Positions 16,407-25,724 of a stretch of DNA of 64,000 bases are shown here, piece by piece. Location: the NCBI GenBank assembly GCA_031291415.1, contig JARLJB010000290.1, positions 101,081 to 165,080 of the forward strand. Direction: 5' to 3'. This DNA is from Telmatospirillum sp. GTDB lineage: Bacteria > Pseudomonadota > Alphaproteobacteria > Rhodospirillales > Magnetospirillaceae. Below the pieces are notes generated by a model. It had not been told where the DNA came from and did no database searches. It saw only the letters and a program-made list of their open reading frames with translations. Made by a program: the position numbers and the translations under genes. Positions within the stretch are counted from its first letter, which is position 1, and every line of letters starts with the position of its first letter.

Positions 16407-17909
16407 ATGTCGCTATCCTTGAGAGAAAAACTATCAGCCGTTCCCAAGGGAGCCGGCGCCTTATTTTTTATTCAGGTGTTTGCCACGCTCAGTTTTGCTG
16501 TGCTGTATTCGACGTTGGTCCTGTACGCGACCCAGCACTTGCAGTTCTCCGCAAAAGAGGCCTCAGCGATCATGGGCGTCTTCGGGGCGTTCAATTACGG
16601 GCTGCATCTGTTCGGCGGTTACCTGGGAGGACGCTTCCTCAGCAACCGCAACCTGTTCGTCGGCGGCATGGTGTTGCAGGTCGCCGGATGCGCCTTGATC
16701 TCCGGCGGATCGGTGGCGCTGCTCTACTGGGGACTGGCCTTGTTCCTGACCGGCAGCGGCCTCAACGTCACCTGCCTCAACATGATGCTGACACAGCGGT
16801 TCAAGCCGGATGACCTGCGCCGGGAAGGCGCCTTCCTCTGGAACTATGCCGGCATGAACATCGGCTTTTTCGTTGGTTTTTCCGTCGCCGGCCATTACCA
16901 ATTGACCGAAAACTATTCCAGCCTGTTCATCTTCGCGACGGTTGGAAATGTTCTTGCCATCGTCCTGGCTACCGTTAACTGGAAGGTGCTGGCCGATCTG
17001 AACACGCCCCTTCTCGACTCGCCGGCCAGGCAATTCAAACTGCGGTTCGTCACCGGCGTGGCCATTCTGCTTGGCCTGGTGCCGATCGTCTGGATATTGC
17101 TGCAACATCCCGACGGCACCGAAACACTGGTCAAGTCGATTTGCGCGCTTGTCGCCGTCGCATTGATCTATCTGACATTGAAGCATCCAGACCCACGCGA
17201 AAAAAACAACATGTGGGCCTATCTGATCCTGACCTTCGGCTCACTGGTCTTCTGGGCGTTGTACCAGATGGCCCCCAATGGCCTGCAGTTGTTTGTTCTC
17301 CACAACGTCGACCGGATGGTATGGGGAATTGAAATCGCGCCGCAGTGGACGCAGAACATCAACACCATCGTCATCGTGGTCGGCGGGCCGTTGATGTCGG
17401 CGCTTTTCGTCTGGCTGCGGCGACGCGGCTGGACCATCGACGTCCCCAAACAGTTTTCCACATCGTTGGTCCTGATGGGGTTCGGTTTCCTGGCACTGCC
17501 AGCCGGTATCGCCCTGGCCGACGACAAAGGCATGGTCGCCTTTTTCTGGTTCTTCCTCAGTTTCCTGCTGCAATCGATCGGAGAATTGCTGATCTCGCCG
17601 GTCGGTTACGCGATGATCGGGCAACTGGCGCCGCGCCGCTATCAAGGGGTGATGATGGGCAGTTGGATGCTCGTTACCGGTCTGGCCTCGCTGTTCGCCG
17701 GAGATTTCTCCGGCATGATCCCGGAACCGACCGAAGGCGCCGCGCTATCGACCAATCCCGCCTATGCGAAGCTGTTCGCGGAACTGGGATCGGGCAGCGT
17801 CGCCGTCGGTATCGTGTTGTTCCTGCTGATTCCCTTTTTGCGCAGACTGATCACCAGCAAAGGCATGGGAATCGACCGGCTGCCGCAGGCGGAGGGCGCG
17901 GTCGACTGA
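16407..17909 (+). CDS. POT-family proton-dependent oligopeptide transporter
   Basis: This 500-aa integral membrane protein has 12-14 hydrophobic segments. Its start, GAGALFFIQVFATLSFAVLYSTLVLYAT, and the following GGYLGGRFLSNR fit the POT/PTR (DtpA-like) family, which takes up di- and tripeptides with protons. The later segments FWALYQMAPNGLQLF and LLISPVGYAMIGQLAPRRYQGVMMGSWML are also family-like. It stands 134 bases after the SDR gene and may have its own promoter. A GACCGG-TCAC-CCGGTC hairpin (17911-17926) lies directly after the stop, between this gene and convergent napC; it lacks a T-run. Confidence 0.9.
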   Translation: MSLSLREKLSAVPKGAGALFFIQVFATLSFAVLYSTLVLYATQHLQFSAKEASAIMGVFGAFNYGLHLFGGYLGGRFLSNRNLFVGGMVLQVAGCALISGGSVALLYWGLALFLTGSGLNVTCLNMMLTQRFKPDDLRREGAFLWNYAGMNIGFFVGFSVAGHYQLTENYSSLFIFATVGNVLAIVLATVNWKVLADLNTPLLDSPARQFKLRFVTGVAILLGLVPIVWILLQHPDGTETLVKSICALVAVALIYLTLKHPDPREKNNMWAYLILTFGSLVFWALYQMAPNGLQLFVLHNVDRMVWGIEIAPQWTQNINTIVIVVGGPLMSALFVWLRRRGWTIDVPKQFSTSLVLMGFGFLALPAGIALADDKGMVAFFWFFLSFLLQSIGELLISPVGYAMIGQLAPRRYQGVMMGSWMLVTGLASLFAGDFSGMIPEPTEGAALSTNPAYAKLFAELGSGSVAVGIVLFLLIPFLRRLITSKGMGIDRLPQAEGAVD

Positions 17910-17940
17910 CGACCGGTCACCCGGTCCCGGAGGGCATACT

Positions 17941-18618
17941 TTAGCGGGACGAAGGATTGGGATGCGCCGCGTTCCATGTCTCGTTCAACTGCCGCTCGGC
18001 ATCCAGCGTCCCCACCGGCAGGCGGTGGGCGATGCCCTTGTGACAGTCGATGCAAGTCAGGCCTTCAGTCTCTGCCCGGCTGTGATCGGCCCGCGCCCTT
18101 TCGTTCTGACGCGACAGATCCATCGAATCGAAGTTGTGGCAATTGCGGCATTCCCGCGAATCGGTGGCCTTCATCGTCGCCCAGACACGCTCTGCCATCT
18201 CGGGTCGTCTGGCCTCGAACTTTCCGGCGCTGTCCAGGTCGCCCAGCAGATGATGGAACACCTCGCCGGACGCCTGGATCTTGCGCATTATTTTGTGCGA
18301 CCAGTCGTGGGGCACATGGCAGTCGGGACAGGTGGCCCGCACGCCCGAACGGTTCTGATCGTGCGCCGATGTGCGAAACTCACGATAGGCGTTCTGATCC
18401 ATTTCGTGACAGCCGCGGCAGAAGGTCTCGTTGCTGGTGGCCTCCATCCCCCAATTGAAACCGCCCCAGAAAAGGATGCCGGCAAGAAAACCGACCAGCA
18501 GCAGCAGCCCCAGGGACAATTGTCCCGACGGACGGGCAAGGACTCTCCATATCCGGACGAGCAGACCGCGCAACGTCATCGCGCGACGACCTGCCGCCAC
18601 TGTTTCCGCCTGTTCCAT
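17941..18618 (-). CDS. napC: NapC tetrahaem quinol dehydrogenase
   Basis: This membrane-anchored cytochrome of 225 aa passes electrons from quinol to the NapAB periplasmic nitrate reductase. One membrane helix (about residues 35-58) precedes four CxxCH haem sites: CRGCH, CPDCH, CRNCH and CIDCH. The first is part of FCRGCHEMDQNAYREF, as in NapC/NirT proteins. I start at the ATG at 18618, 14 bases after napB. A start about 13 codons later is possible; the longer upstream reading runs back into napB. It is the last gene of the nrfHA-napDABC run and meets the peptide transporter gene tail to tail. Confidence 0.93.
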   Translation of the reverse strand: MEQAETVAAGRRAMTLRGLLVRIWRVLARPSGQLSLGLLLLVGFLAGILFWGGFNWGMEATSNETFCRGCHEMDQNAYREFRTSAHDQNRSGVRATCPDCHVPHDWSHKIMRKIQASGEVFHHLLGDLDSAGKFEARRPEMAERVWATMKATDSRECRNCHNFDSMDLSRQNERARADHSRAETEGLTCIDCHKGIAHRLPVGTLDAERQLNETWNAAHPNPSSR

Positions 18619-18632
18619 GAGCTGTCCCCGCC

Positions 18633-19085
18633 CTACTTTTCGATGGCTGGCTGGAATTTGTTGGTCACCAGCGGCCTGGCGTCCACCTGCGACACGTGGC
18701 ACTGGGTACAGAACCAACGTTCGCCGGCAACCTTGTCGAGCTTGGTCCCCGTCCGGTCGGTGTAGTGCGAAACACTGACGAGCGGCGCGTTTTCCTGGGC
18801 ATTCCTGGGCCAGTCGTGACAGCGCAGGCATTGGTTGACCTTGAGGTCGACCTCATATTTGTCGACGCGGTGCGGAACCATCGGCGGCTGCTGCAAATAG
18901 CTGCGGTCAAAGCGGGTCCCTTCGCGGACCGGATAGATCGGCGTCGAGGGATCGGGATCATCGACCGCCGCCTGGCCGCGGAGCGACTGCAGCGGGTCGG
19001 CCGCCGCCGGCGATATCGTGACACCCGACGCCATGACGATCGCGCCGATGGCCAACAGGCTTGCCAGAATAGTCCGGTTCACCAT
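18633..19085 (-). CDS. napB: NapB dihaem subunit of periplasmic nitrate reductase
   Basis: This 150-aa periplasmic electron-transfer subunit receives electrons from NapC and passes them to NapA. A signal peptide covers about residues 1-29 (ending SPAAAD). Two haem sites, CLRCH and CTQCH, lie in the second half, with the usual MVPHR and SVSHYTDR segments nearby. I chose the ATG at 19085 because GGGGAG precedes it at good distance; the longer open frame starts nine codons upstream. It follows napA by 31 bases. Confidence 0.94.
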   Translation of the reverse strand: MVNRTILASLLAIGAIVMASGVTISPAAADPLQSLRGQAAVDDPDPSTPIYPVREGTRFDRSYLQQPPMVPHRVDKYEVDLKVNQCLRCHDWPRNAQENAPLVSVSHYTDRTGTKLDKVAGERWFCTQCHVSQVDARPLVTNKFQPAIEK

Positions 19086-19116
19086 GAATACTCCCCTTTT
19101 GCCGCCGGTCATGACG

Positions 19117-21603
19117 TCACGCCTTGTCGACGCGCACGGCGCATTTCTTGTAATCGGTCTCCTTGGAGATCGGGCAGGTGGCGTCGAGCGTCAGCTTGTT
19201 GACCAGCTGGCTTTCATCGAACCAGGGCATGAACACCACGCCCACCGGCGGGCGGTTACGGCCAGCGGTTTCGACCCGGGTCAGAACCTCGCCCCGGCGC
19301 GACGCCACCTTGATCTGCTGTCCCCGCCGCAGGCCGCGCTTGGCGGCATCGTCGGGATGCATGAACAGAACGGCATTGGGAAAGGCCCGGTAGAGTTCGG
19401 GAACCCGCCTGGTCATCGAACCGGAGTGCCAATGTTCGAGGACCCGGCCGGTCACCAGCCACAGATTGTAGGTCTCGTCCGGTTCCTCGGCGGCCGGCTC
19501 GTAAGGCAAGGCGAAAATATTGGCCTTGCCGTCGGCGAAGCCATAGAAACGAATGCCTTCGCCGGCCTTGACATAAGGATCGGCGCCTTCGCGGTAACGC
19601 CACAGGGTTTCCTTGCCGTCGACCACCGGCCAGCGCAATCCGCGCACCTCGCGATAGGTGTCGAACGGCGCCAGATCGTGGCCGTGGCCGCGGCCGAAGC
19701 CGGCGTATTCCTCGAACAACCCCTTCTGCACGTAAAATCCCATGGCCGTCGATTCGTCATTGCCGAAACCGGCGGTGATGTCACTCAAGGGGAAACGGTC
19801 CACCTGGCCATTCTTGAACAGAACGTCGAATAGCGTCTTGCCGCGGAGTTCCGGTTTCTTCGCCAGCAAATCGGCCGGCCAGACCTCCTCGACGGCAAAA
19901 CGCTTGGAGAACTCCATCAACTGCCAGAGATCTGACCGCGCCTCGCCGGGCGCCTTGACCTGCTGACGCCAGAATTGGGTCCGCCGCTCGGCATTGCCGT
20001 AGGCACCCTCCTTCTCGACCCACATGGCGGTGGGCAGAATGAGGTCGGCCGACAGCGCGGTAATGGTCGGATAGGGGTCGGAGACGACGATGAAGTTGTC
20101 GGGATTGCGATAACCCGGAAGGGTTTCCTCGTTGAGATTGGCGGCCGCCTGCATATTGTTGGTGCACAGCACCCAGTAACAATTGAGTTTGCCGTCCTTC
20201 AACATGCGGTTTTGCAGCACCGCGTGGTAACCGGGCTTATCGGGAATGGTGCCGTCCGGCAGCTTCCAGATCTCCTCGGCCCGCTTACGGTGCGCCGGAT
20301 TGGTCACCACCAGATCGGCCGGCAGACGGTTATTGAGGACGCCGACTTCACGGGCGGTGCCGCAGGCCGAGGGCTGGCCGGTCAAGGAGAAGGGACCGCA
20401 GCCGGGCCTGGCGATCTTGCCGGTCAGCAAATGCAGGTTGTAAACCATGTTGTTCGCCCAGGTGCCGCGACTATGCTGGTTGAACCCCATGGTCCAATAG
20501 CTCACCACCTTGCAGGCGGGATCGGCATAGAGCTTGGCCAGCGCCTCCAGCTTGTCGACCGGCACTCCGGAAAGGGCCGAGACTTTTTCGGCGGTATAGT
20601 CGGCGACGAAGGCCTTGAAGGCGGCGAAATCGATCGATTCCGAGGCGTCCGGCGCCAGGGCGTTCTTCGCCGCCTTTTCCTTTGGATGGTTCGGCCGCAA
20701 GCCGTAACCGATATCGGTGGCGCCCTTGCGGAAATTGACCGACCGGGCGATGAAGTCCTGATCCTCAGCGTGATGGCTGACGATGTAATTGGCGATGTAA
20801 TTGAGGATCGCCAGATCGGTCTGCGGCGTAAAAACGATCGGCAGATCGGCGAGATCGAAACAGCGGTTCTCATAGGTCGACATCGCCACCACCTTGACGC
20901 CGACGCCGGAAAACCTCCGTTCGGTAAGGCGGGCCCAGAGAACCGGGTGCATCTCGGCCATGTTGGCGCCCCACAGCACGAAGGCGTCGGCCTGTTCGAT
21001 ATCGTCGAAACAGCCCATCGGCTCGTCGATGCCGAAGGTCCGCATGAAACCGGTCACCGCCGAGGCCATGCAATGGCGCGCATTGGGCTCGATATTGTTG
21101 GACCGGAAACCGGCCTTCATCAGTTTGACCCCGGCATAGCCTTCCCAGATCGTCCATTGACCCGACCCGAACATGCCGACCGCCGTCGGCCCCTTGGCCT
21201 TCAGCGTTTCCTTCCATTTGGCGGCCATGACGTCGAAGGCCTCGTCCCACGAGACCGGCTCGAACTCGCCATCCTTGGCATAGACGCCATGCTTCTTGCG
21301 CAGCAACGGCCGGGTCAGCCGGTCCTCGCCATACATGATCTTGGCCAGGAAATAGCCCTTGATGCAGTTCAGACCGCGGTTGACCGGGGCGTCGGGATCG
21401 GCCTGGGTGGCGACCACCCTGCCGTCCTTGACGCCGACCATGACGCCACAGCCGGTGCCACAGAACCGGCAGACCGCCTTATCCCAGCGAATATCGCCGG
21501 TCGGCGCGGCCTGGGCAAATGTCGCCGGCATGGCCACTCCGGCCGCCGCCGCAGTGGCGGCGATGGCGTTGGCCTTGATGAAATCACGCCGCGAGAGCTT
21601 CAT
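19117..21603 (-). CDS. napA: NapA periplasmic nitrate reductase catalytic subunit
   Basis: This 828-aa molybdopterin enzyme reduces nitrate to nitrite in the periplasm. It begins with a Tat signal (SRRDFIK at residues 4-10, cleavage after AQA). The [4Fe-4S] cysteines are in [13 protein letters not shown], with the fourth in GLNCIKGYF. The probable molybdenum-ligating cysteine is in [10 protein letters not shown] near residue 177. Length and the C-terminal molydopterin-binding segment [10 protein letters not shown] fit the family. napD, its dedicated chaperone, directly precedes it. The pathway here is quinol to NapC to NapB to NapA, with the nitrite then available to NrfA from the same operon. 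Confidence 0.97.
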   Translation of the reverse strand: MKLSRRDFIKANAIAATAAAAGVAMPATFAQAAPTGDIRWDKAVCRFCGTGCGVMVGVKDGRVVATQADPDAPVNRGLNCIKGYFLAKIMYGEDRLTRPLLRKKHGVYAKDGEFEPVSWDEAFDVMAAKWKETLKAKGPTAVGMFGSGQWTIWEGYAGVKLMKAGFRSNNIEPNARHCMASAVTGFMRTFGIDEPMGCFDDIEQADAFVLWGANMAEMHPVLWARLTERRFSGVGVKVVAMSTYENRCFDLADLPIVFTPQTDLAILNYIANYIVSHHAEDQDFIARSVNFRKGATDIGYGLRPNHPKEKAAKNALAPDASESIDFAAFKAFVADYTAEKVSALSGVPVDKLEALAKLYADPACKVVSYWTMGFNQHSRGTWANNMVYNLHLLTGKIARPGCGPFSLTGQPSACGTAREVGVLNNRLPADLVVTNPAHRKRAEEIWKLPDGTIPDKPGYHAVLQNRMLKDGKLNCYWVLCTNNMQAAANLNEETLPGYRNPDNFIVVSDPYPTITALSADLILPTAMWVEKEGAYGNAERRTQFWRQQVKAPGEARSDLWQLMEFSKRFAVEEVWPADLLAKKPELRGKTLFDVLFKNGQVDRFPLSDITAGFGNDESTAMGFYVQKGLFEEYAGFGRGHGHDLAPFDTYREVRGLRWPVVDGKETLWRYREGADPYVKAGEGIRFYGFADGKANIFALPYEPAAEEPDETYNLWLVTGRVLEHWHSGSMTRRVPELYRAFPNAVLFMHPDDAAKRGLRRGQQIKVASRRGEVLTRVETAGRNRPPVGVVFMPWFDESQLVNKLTLDATCPISKETDYKKCAVRVDKA

Positions 21604-21618
21604 CTCGTAGGCTCCTAT

Positions 21619-21900
21619 TTATTCGCAGTGATGGTAGACAAGGGCGGCGGACAGGACCCCCTCGACGGTCGGCAGGCGGGTCAGGATCTGCCCGGCCCAT
21701 TCGTCGGCGGTGTCCTCGACGGTGACGATCAGACGGCCGTCGGCGACCACCTGATGCACCTCGACGCCGGACATGCCCTCCAACGTCTTGCCGACAGCCT
21801 GGACCCGGTCGGGATGGGCCGTGACCAAGACCCCGCATAAATGGGTGCCCTCGTCCCGCCGACGACGATTCTCCTGCCCGACGAATTTGCCGATGCGCAT
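21619..21900 (-). CDS. napD: NapD chaperone for NapA
   Basis: This 93-aa cytoplasmic protein binds the Tat signal of NapA and guards its maturation. The core HLCGVLVTAHPDRVQAVGKTLEGMSGVEVHQVVADGRLIVTVED matches the NapD ferredoxin-like fold. The start at 21900 (MRIGKF) has AAGGAA at good distance. The 13 extra upstream residues of the longer frame are not family-like. It lies 15 bases before napA and 60 bases after nrfA. Confidence 0.92.
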   Translation of the reverse strand: MRIGKFVGQENRRRRDEGTHLCGVLVTAHPDRVQAVGKTLEGMSGVEVHQVVADGRLIVTVEDTADEWAGQILTRLPTVEGVLSAALVYHHCE

Positions 21901-21960
21901 GACGTCATTCCTTCTCGCGGCAACACCCCGGTGCGCCAAGACGGCGCACCGGAACCGGTT

Positions 21961-23403
21961 TTAGTGGGCGACGGCCGGGATACTGGCCGGGGTCGGCGCG
22001 AAGTCGATGTTGCGGGCCTTGACGTCATGACGCAGGACCAGTTGGCCTTCACGGCAGAGGTTGATCGCCTCGGCAAAGGACTTCACCGTGTACTGGTCGG
22101 CGTGGAATCCCATCGAATTTTCCGACACCAGGAAGTCGATCTTGAATTGACCGTCGCGCTGATGTTTACGGGCTGCCGCCAATTCCTCGTCGGTGGCGCC
22201 GGCATCCTTCGCCTGTTTGATATCGCCGATCAGTTCGACCAGCGCGTTCATGGCAACGTTGCGGGTTTCGACGAAACGCGTCTGGATTTCCTCGACCCGG
22301 TCCTTCAGTTCCTGTTCCGGCCAACGGTGGCAGGTCTGGCAGGACGCATTGACGTTCAGCAGCGGCGAACGGACGTTGTGGTCGGAAATTTTCATCGCCC
22401 CTTCCCGGACATAGGGCATGTGGCAATCGGCGCAGGCGACACCCGAACGCGCATGGATGCCCTGGCTCCAGGTCTCGAACTCCGGATGGCGGGCCTTCAT
22501 CATCGAGGCGCCGGTATCCTTGTGCGTCCACTCGCCGACCTTGTCCTCGTTTTCCGCCGCGACGATCTGGTCGACCTTCAGACCCTTCGGCCAGGGGAAG
22601 GTCAGGCGTTTCTCCGCTCCGCGGAAATAGTAGGTGACATGGCACTGCGCGCAGACGTAGGAGCGCATCTCCTGACGGGTGGCATCGCGATTGACGTCGT
22701 AATCGTTGACGCCTTGCGAGGCCTTGAGGGCGCGGATGCCCTCAACGAAAGCCGGGCGGCTGATCCGCAGGTTCATGGTCTTGGCTTCGTGGCAGTCGAC
22801 GCAGGAAATCGGATGAGTGACCTGCTTCCTGGCGTCGGCATAAGACATATGGTTGATCGCCTCGAACCCCTTGGTCAGGTCGCCCTCGCCCAGACGCAAG
22901 TAAGTCGGATACAAAGAGGCGTGGCAGTTGAGGCAGGCGCCCGGTTGCTTGGCGACGCGCTGGCGTTCGGTATAGGCCTGATCCTCCAGCATGTAGGCAT
23001 GCCCCCGCTTCTCGCGGTAATCGGCGGCAAAGGCGTAGCCGGCCCACATGGTTTTCAGACGTGGATCGAGTTCCAGCTTCGAACGGGCGACGATGCTCCG
23101 CGGATCGGCTTCGGTTGGCGAATGGGGTACGCCTTCGCTGCCGCCGTAGCGGGTCCGCTCCATGTCGGTGGTTTTCTTGTAGCGGTCATATTGCAGCGGA
23201 AAGTTTTGCCCCCAGATGGCCGGGTCGTCGATGGTGTCATTCAGGTCGACCACCTGGAAGAACGGTGTCTTCGCCTCCTGCTTATGTTCGAAGACACTGA
23301 CCAACAGGGCGGCGATACCGACGCCGGCCACGACCGCCAGGGCGGCGGCGGTGACCAATAACCGGCCTTTGCCGGCGGGACGGGGAGCGTTTGGCGTGGC
23401 CAT
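21961..23403 (-). CDS. nrfA: NrfA cytochrome c nitrite reductase with a CxxCH first haem
   Basis: This 480-aa pentahaem enzyme reduces nitrite to ammonium in the periplasm, with one N-terminal hydrophobic segment (about residues 15-37). Haem sites in order are CLNCH, CVDCH, CAQCH, CADCH and CQTCH. Family active-site features are present: the tyrosine pair in CAQCHVTYYF, the histidine in GIHARSGVACADCHMPY and ENSMGFHADQ. The catalytic haem 1 site reads CLNCH in place of the CxxCK of E. coli NrfA. A CxxCH form is known from other lineages such as Campylobacter and does not need the dedicated NrfEFG lyase. nrfH precedes it by 19 bases; napDABC follows. Confidence 0.93.
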   Translation of the reverse strand: MATPNAPRPAGKGRLLVTAAALAVVAGVGIAALLVSVFEHKQEAKTPFFQVVDLNDTIDDPAIWGQNFPLQYDRYKKTTDMERTRYGGSEGVPHSPTEADPRSIVARSKLELDPRLKTMWAGYAFAADYREKRGHAYMLEDQAYTERQRVAKQPGACLNCHASLYPTYLRLGEGDLTKGFEAINHMSYADARKQVTHPISCVDCHEAKTMNLRISRPAFVEGIRALKASQGVNDYDVNRDATRQEMRSYVCAQCHVTYYFRGAEKRLTFPWPKGLKVDQIVAAENEDKVGEWTHKDTGASMMKARHPEFETWSQGIHARSGVACADCHMPYVREGAMKISDHNVRSPLLNVNASCQTCHRWPEQELKDRVEEIQTRFVETRNVAMNALVELIGDIKQAKDAGATDEELAAARKHQRDGQFKIDFLVSENSMGFHADQYTVKSFAEAINLCREGQLVLRHDVKARNIDFAPTPASIPAVAH

Positions 23404-23422
23404 TCTCTGGAATCCTCGGTTT

Positions 23423-23923
23423 TTATTTCGATGCGGACGAAGTGACGGAGACGGTCGACCCGGGAACCAACGAGGCGGCCGAATGGCCGACGTCGGCATG
23501 ACAGCTGAGACAGGAGATGTCCTGCCTGCTGTGCGGACCTTCGATGGCGTCGACAAGAGCGGCGTGACAGGACCGGCAGGCGCCTTCCGTCACCCGTTCG
23601 TTGTACCCTTTGATGACGATGTTGTCGGGAATCGGACCGATGGTGAAAGCCAGGCTATGCGAAAAGCCGTTGGCAGCCTTGATCGCATATTTGCCGACCA
23701 TGTCATGCGGGGTGTGGCAGTCGTTGCAACCGGCCACCGCGTGATGCGGGCTTTTCATCCAACCGGAATAGTATTCCTGCATGACATGGCAATTGGCGCA
23801 AGCGGCTGGATTGTTGGTGAGGTACGAATAGCCTTTCGCATAGACAAAGGTATATATCCCAAGTCCCAGCGTCACCCCCACGGCCAACGCAAGAAATACC
23901 GCTGCGCGAATTTTGATAGCCAT
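23423..23923 (-). CDS. nrfH: NrfH tetrahaem quinol dehydrogenase subunit
   Basis: This 166-aa NapC/NirT-family cytochrome anchors NrfA to the membrane and feeds it electrons from menaquinol. A single N-terminal helix (about residues 5-28) is followed by four haem sites: CANCH within the NrfH-type CANCHVM, then CNDCH, CRSCH and CLSCH. The start at 23923 (MAIKIRA) puts the helix directly after a short basic segment; a longer frame adds 18 residues. It is the first gene of the nrfHA-napDABC run. The FNR-type box at 24050 lies about 127 bases upstream of its start codon. Confidence 0.93.
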   Translation of the reverse strand: MAIKIRAAVFLALAVGVTLGLGIYTFVYAKGYSYLTNNPAACANCHVMQEYYSGWMKSPHHAVAGCNDCHTPHDMVGKYAIKAANGFSHSLAFTIGPIPDNIVIKGYNERVTEGACRSCHAALVDAIEGPHSRQDISCLSCHADVGHSAASLVPGSTVSVTSSASK

Positions 23924-24049
23924 AATTATCGTCACCACCGCCGCGAATGGGATCTTTTTGTCGCCTCGGCGGGACATGACATAGTTTTATGCCGATCCCC
24001 CGCCCGGCCATTCTATGTATAGATTATCCACATTCTGATTGTGGGATAC

Positions 24050-24063
24050 TTGACATTAGTCAA
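24050..24063. promoter_or_regulatory. FNR/Dnr-type palindrome upstream of nrfH
   Basis: TTGACATTAGTCAA is a perfect TTGAC-N4-GTCAA palindrome, matching the Crp/Fnr-family operator pattern (FNR consensus TTGAT-N4-ATCAA). It lies between the Crp/Fnr regulator gene and nrfH. It is well placed for anaerobic or nitric-oxide-responsive activation of the nrf-nap operon. Confidence 0.8.
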
Positions 24064-24103
24064 GTCGCAAGAGATTTGATCGAAGGCGTCCTGAAGCCCT
24101 TGT

Positions 24104-24790
24104 TTAACAGGCGATACGGGCTGCGCGACCGTCGAGAGCGGGATCTTGCATGGTGACGGTGTTGCCCTCCATCCAGATCACCCCCGCCTTCTGCAGCTTC
24201 ATCAGAGTCCGTGACAGGACCTCGGGGCCTGTTCCAGCCATGAAGGCCAGATCCTTTTTTGAAATTGGAAGCACAAAACGCGGCCGGCCGGCCGACAGAT
24301 CCTCGATCAGGGCGAGAACACGGGCTTCGACCGGAAGGCTGGCCATGCGTTGGGCGAAGTCGCCAAAGGCGTGCGTTTCCTCGGCGCTCGCCCGCAACAG
24401 ACGAACGGCGAAAGCGCCATCCGCGTTCATTGCGGTCATCAGGCTCGCCTCGGGCAAGGTGCAAATCAGAGCATCTTCGACAACGCGCGCCGACGTCCGA
24501 TGCTCGTGGCCGTCGAAAAGATCGGCGCTACCGACCATCTCCCCACGCCGGACCAGGCGCATGATGGCGACACCGCCGGCGCCATCGACATACTCAAGAA
24601 CGATCGCGCCGCTCAAAACCGCATGAATGGCAAGACAGTCCTCGCCCTGACTGAAGAGATAATCACCGCGGGGAACGATCTGGATGCGATGCAAGTCAGC
24701 GCAAACTGCCGCCCCATCTGCATCCGCACCGCGCAACGGGCACGCCTGCGATGGAACAGAAGGACAGCGTTGGCCAACGAAACCACTCAT
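24104..24790 (-). CDS. Crp/Fnr-family transcriptional regulator
   Basis: This regulator of about 228 aa has an N-terminal cyclic-nucleotide-like beta-barrel (about residues 30-140; GDYLFSQGEDCLAIHAVLSGAIVLEYV) and a C-terminal winged helix-turn-helix (about 165-215; LPISKKDLAFMAGTGPEVLSRTLMKLQKAGVI). Three cysteines lie before the barrel (in QRCPSVPSQACPL and VCADL). The spacing is not the classical FNR Cys pattern, so an iron-sulfur cluster is uncertain. I favour the ATG at 24790; another is two codons upstream. It sits just ahead of the palindrome and nrfH on the same strand, so it probably controls nitrate ammonification. Confidence 0.88.
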   Translation of the reverse strand: MSGFVGQRCPSVPSQACPLRGADADGAAVCADLHRIQIVPRGDYLFSQGEDCLAIHAVLSGAIVLEYVDGAGGVAIMRLVRRGEMVGSADLFDGHEHRTSARVVEDALICTLPEASLMTAMNADGAFAVRLLRASAEETHAFGDFAQRMASLPVEARVLALIEDLSAGRPRFVLPISKKDLAFMAGTGPEVLSRTLMKLQKAGVIWMEGNTVTMQDPALDGRAARIAC

Positions 24791-24893
24791 GGGCATTTTC
24801 CCCGACAACTGTTCGAGGATCACCCCTTGCCGAACCACCAACCAGCCAAGAAAAGTAAAGAAATGTAAAGCGCACCCGACGCTTTCGTCCCGC

Positions 24894-25616
24894 TCACTTT
24901 GCCACGCTATCGACGGCCAGACGGTAGCCGATGCCATGCACCGACTTGATGAGCCGAGGATAGCGCCCGTTGGCCTCGAGCTTGCGACGCAGATTTCCGA
25001 CATGAACGTCGATGCTGCGTTCCAGCGGCGACCAGTCGCGACCCTTCAACGCCTCGCACAGTTCCTGCCGGCTGACCGTATGCCCGGGCGGCAAGGCCAG
25101 CCGATAAAGGATGGAAAATTCCATCGTCGTCAGGCCGACCTCGGCGCCATCGGGCGCCACCAGTTCCTGGCGCTGCGTGTTAAGAACCCAGTCATCGAAC
25201 CGGATGACATGCGACACTTCGGCCGGTGCCGAGACGATCGGCGCGGGATTCAGCCGACGCAACAATGCCTTGATACGGGCCAATAGCTCGCGCAGGGGAA
25301 AGGGCTTGGCGATATAGTCGTCGGCCCCGACCTCGAGACCGACCACGCGATCGACGAGATCAGTGCGCCCGGTGATCATGATGATGCCCACCGACGAACG
25401 GCTGCGGAGTTCGCGGGCGAGGGTAAATCCATCTTCGCCGGGCAGATTAACGTCAAGAAGGACCAGGCTGGTGACGCTGTCCAGGCGCGCCTGCATCTCT
25501 CTGCCGTCGACCGCCTCGACCACATCGAAACCTTGCTCCGCCAAATAGAAGGCGACCGTTCCGCGCAGGTCCGCGTCGTCCTCGACAATAAGAATCTTGG
25601 GCCTTCCCCCTGCCAT
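24894..25616 (-). CDS. OmpR-family response regulator
   Basis: This 240-aa protein has a receiver domain (residues 5-120: KILIVEDDADL, phosphoacceptor aspartate in LVLLDVNLPGEDG, KPFPLRELLAR) and a winged-helix DNA-binding domain (about 140-235: VGLTTMEFSILYRLALPPGHTVSRQELCEAL, SIDVHVGNLRRKLE, IKSVHGIGYRL). I start at 25616 (MAGGRPKIL); an in-frame ATG at 25640 would add eight residues. It diverges from the hybrid kinase at 25725 across about 100 bases, and the two are probable partners. Its position beside the Crp/Fnr gene and nrf-nap genes suggests a role in nitrate respiration. Confidence 0.92.
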   Translation of the reverse strand: MAGGRPKILIVEDDADLRGTVAFYLAEQGFDVVEAVDGREMQARLDSVTSLVLLDVNLPGEDGFTLARELRSRSSVGIIMITGRTDLVDRVVGLEVGADDYIAKPFPLRELLARIKALLRRLNPAPIVSAPAEVSHVIRFDDWVLNTQRQELVAPDGAEVGLTTMEFSILYRLALPPGHTVSRQELCEALKGRDWSPLERSIDVHVGNLRRKLEANGRYPRLIKSVHGIGYRLAVDSVAK

Positions 25617-25724
25617 GGCTTGACCGCCCACCTTTATCATCAGACCGATGGTCCCAGTCTAGTCGCAGGCCGGCAGCCAATGCTAGCTTAAGGCTTCCCT
25701 CCTGCCCCAGGCACAAGCGCACCG

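Noticed and set aside
19975..21840. 621-codon plus-strand frame opposite napA
   Set aside because: NapA is unambiguous on the minus strand. The opposite frame is a shadow with no motif.
24022..24046. Near-palindrome ATCCACA...TGTGGGAT beside the FNR box
   Set aside because: The arms match only with an inserted base and no second copy exists. I do not claim an operator.
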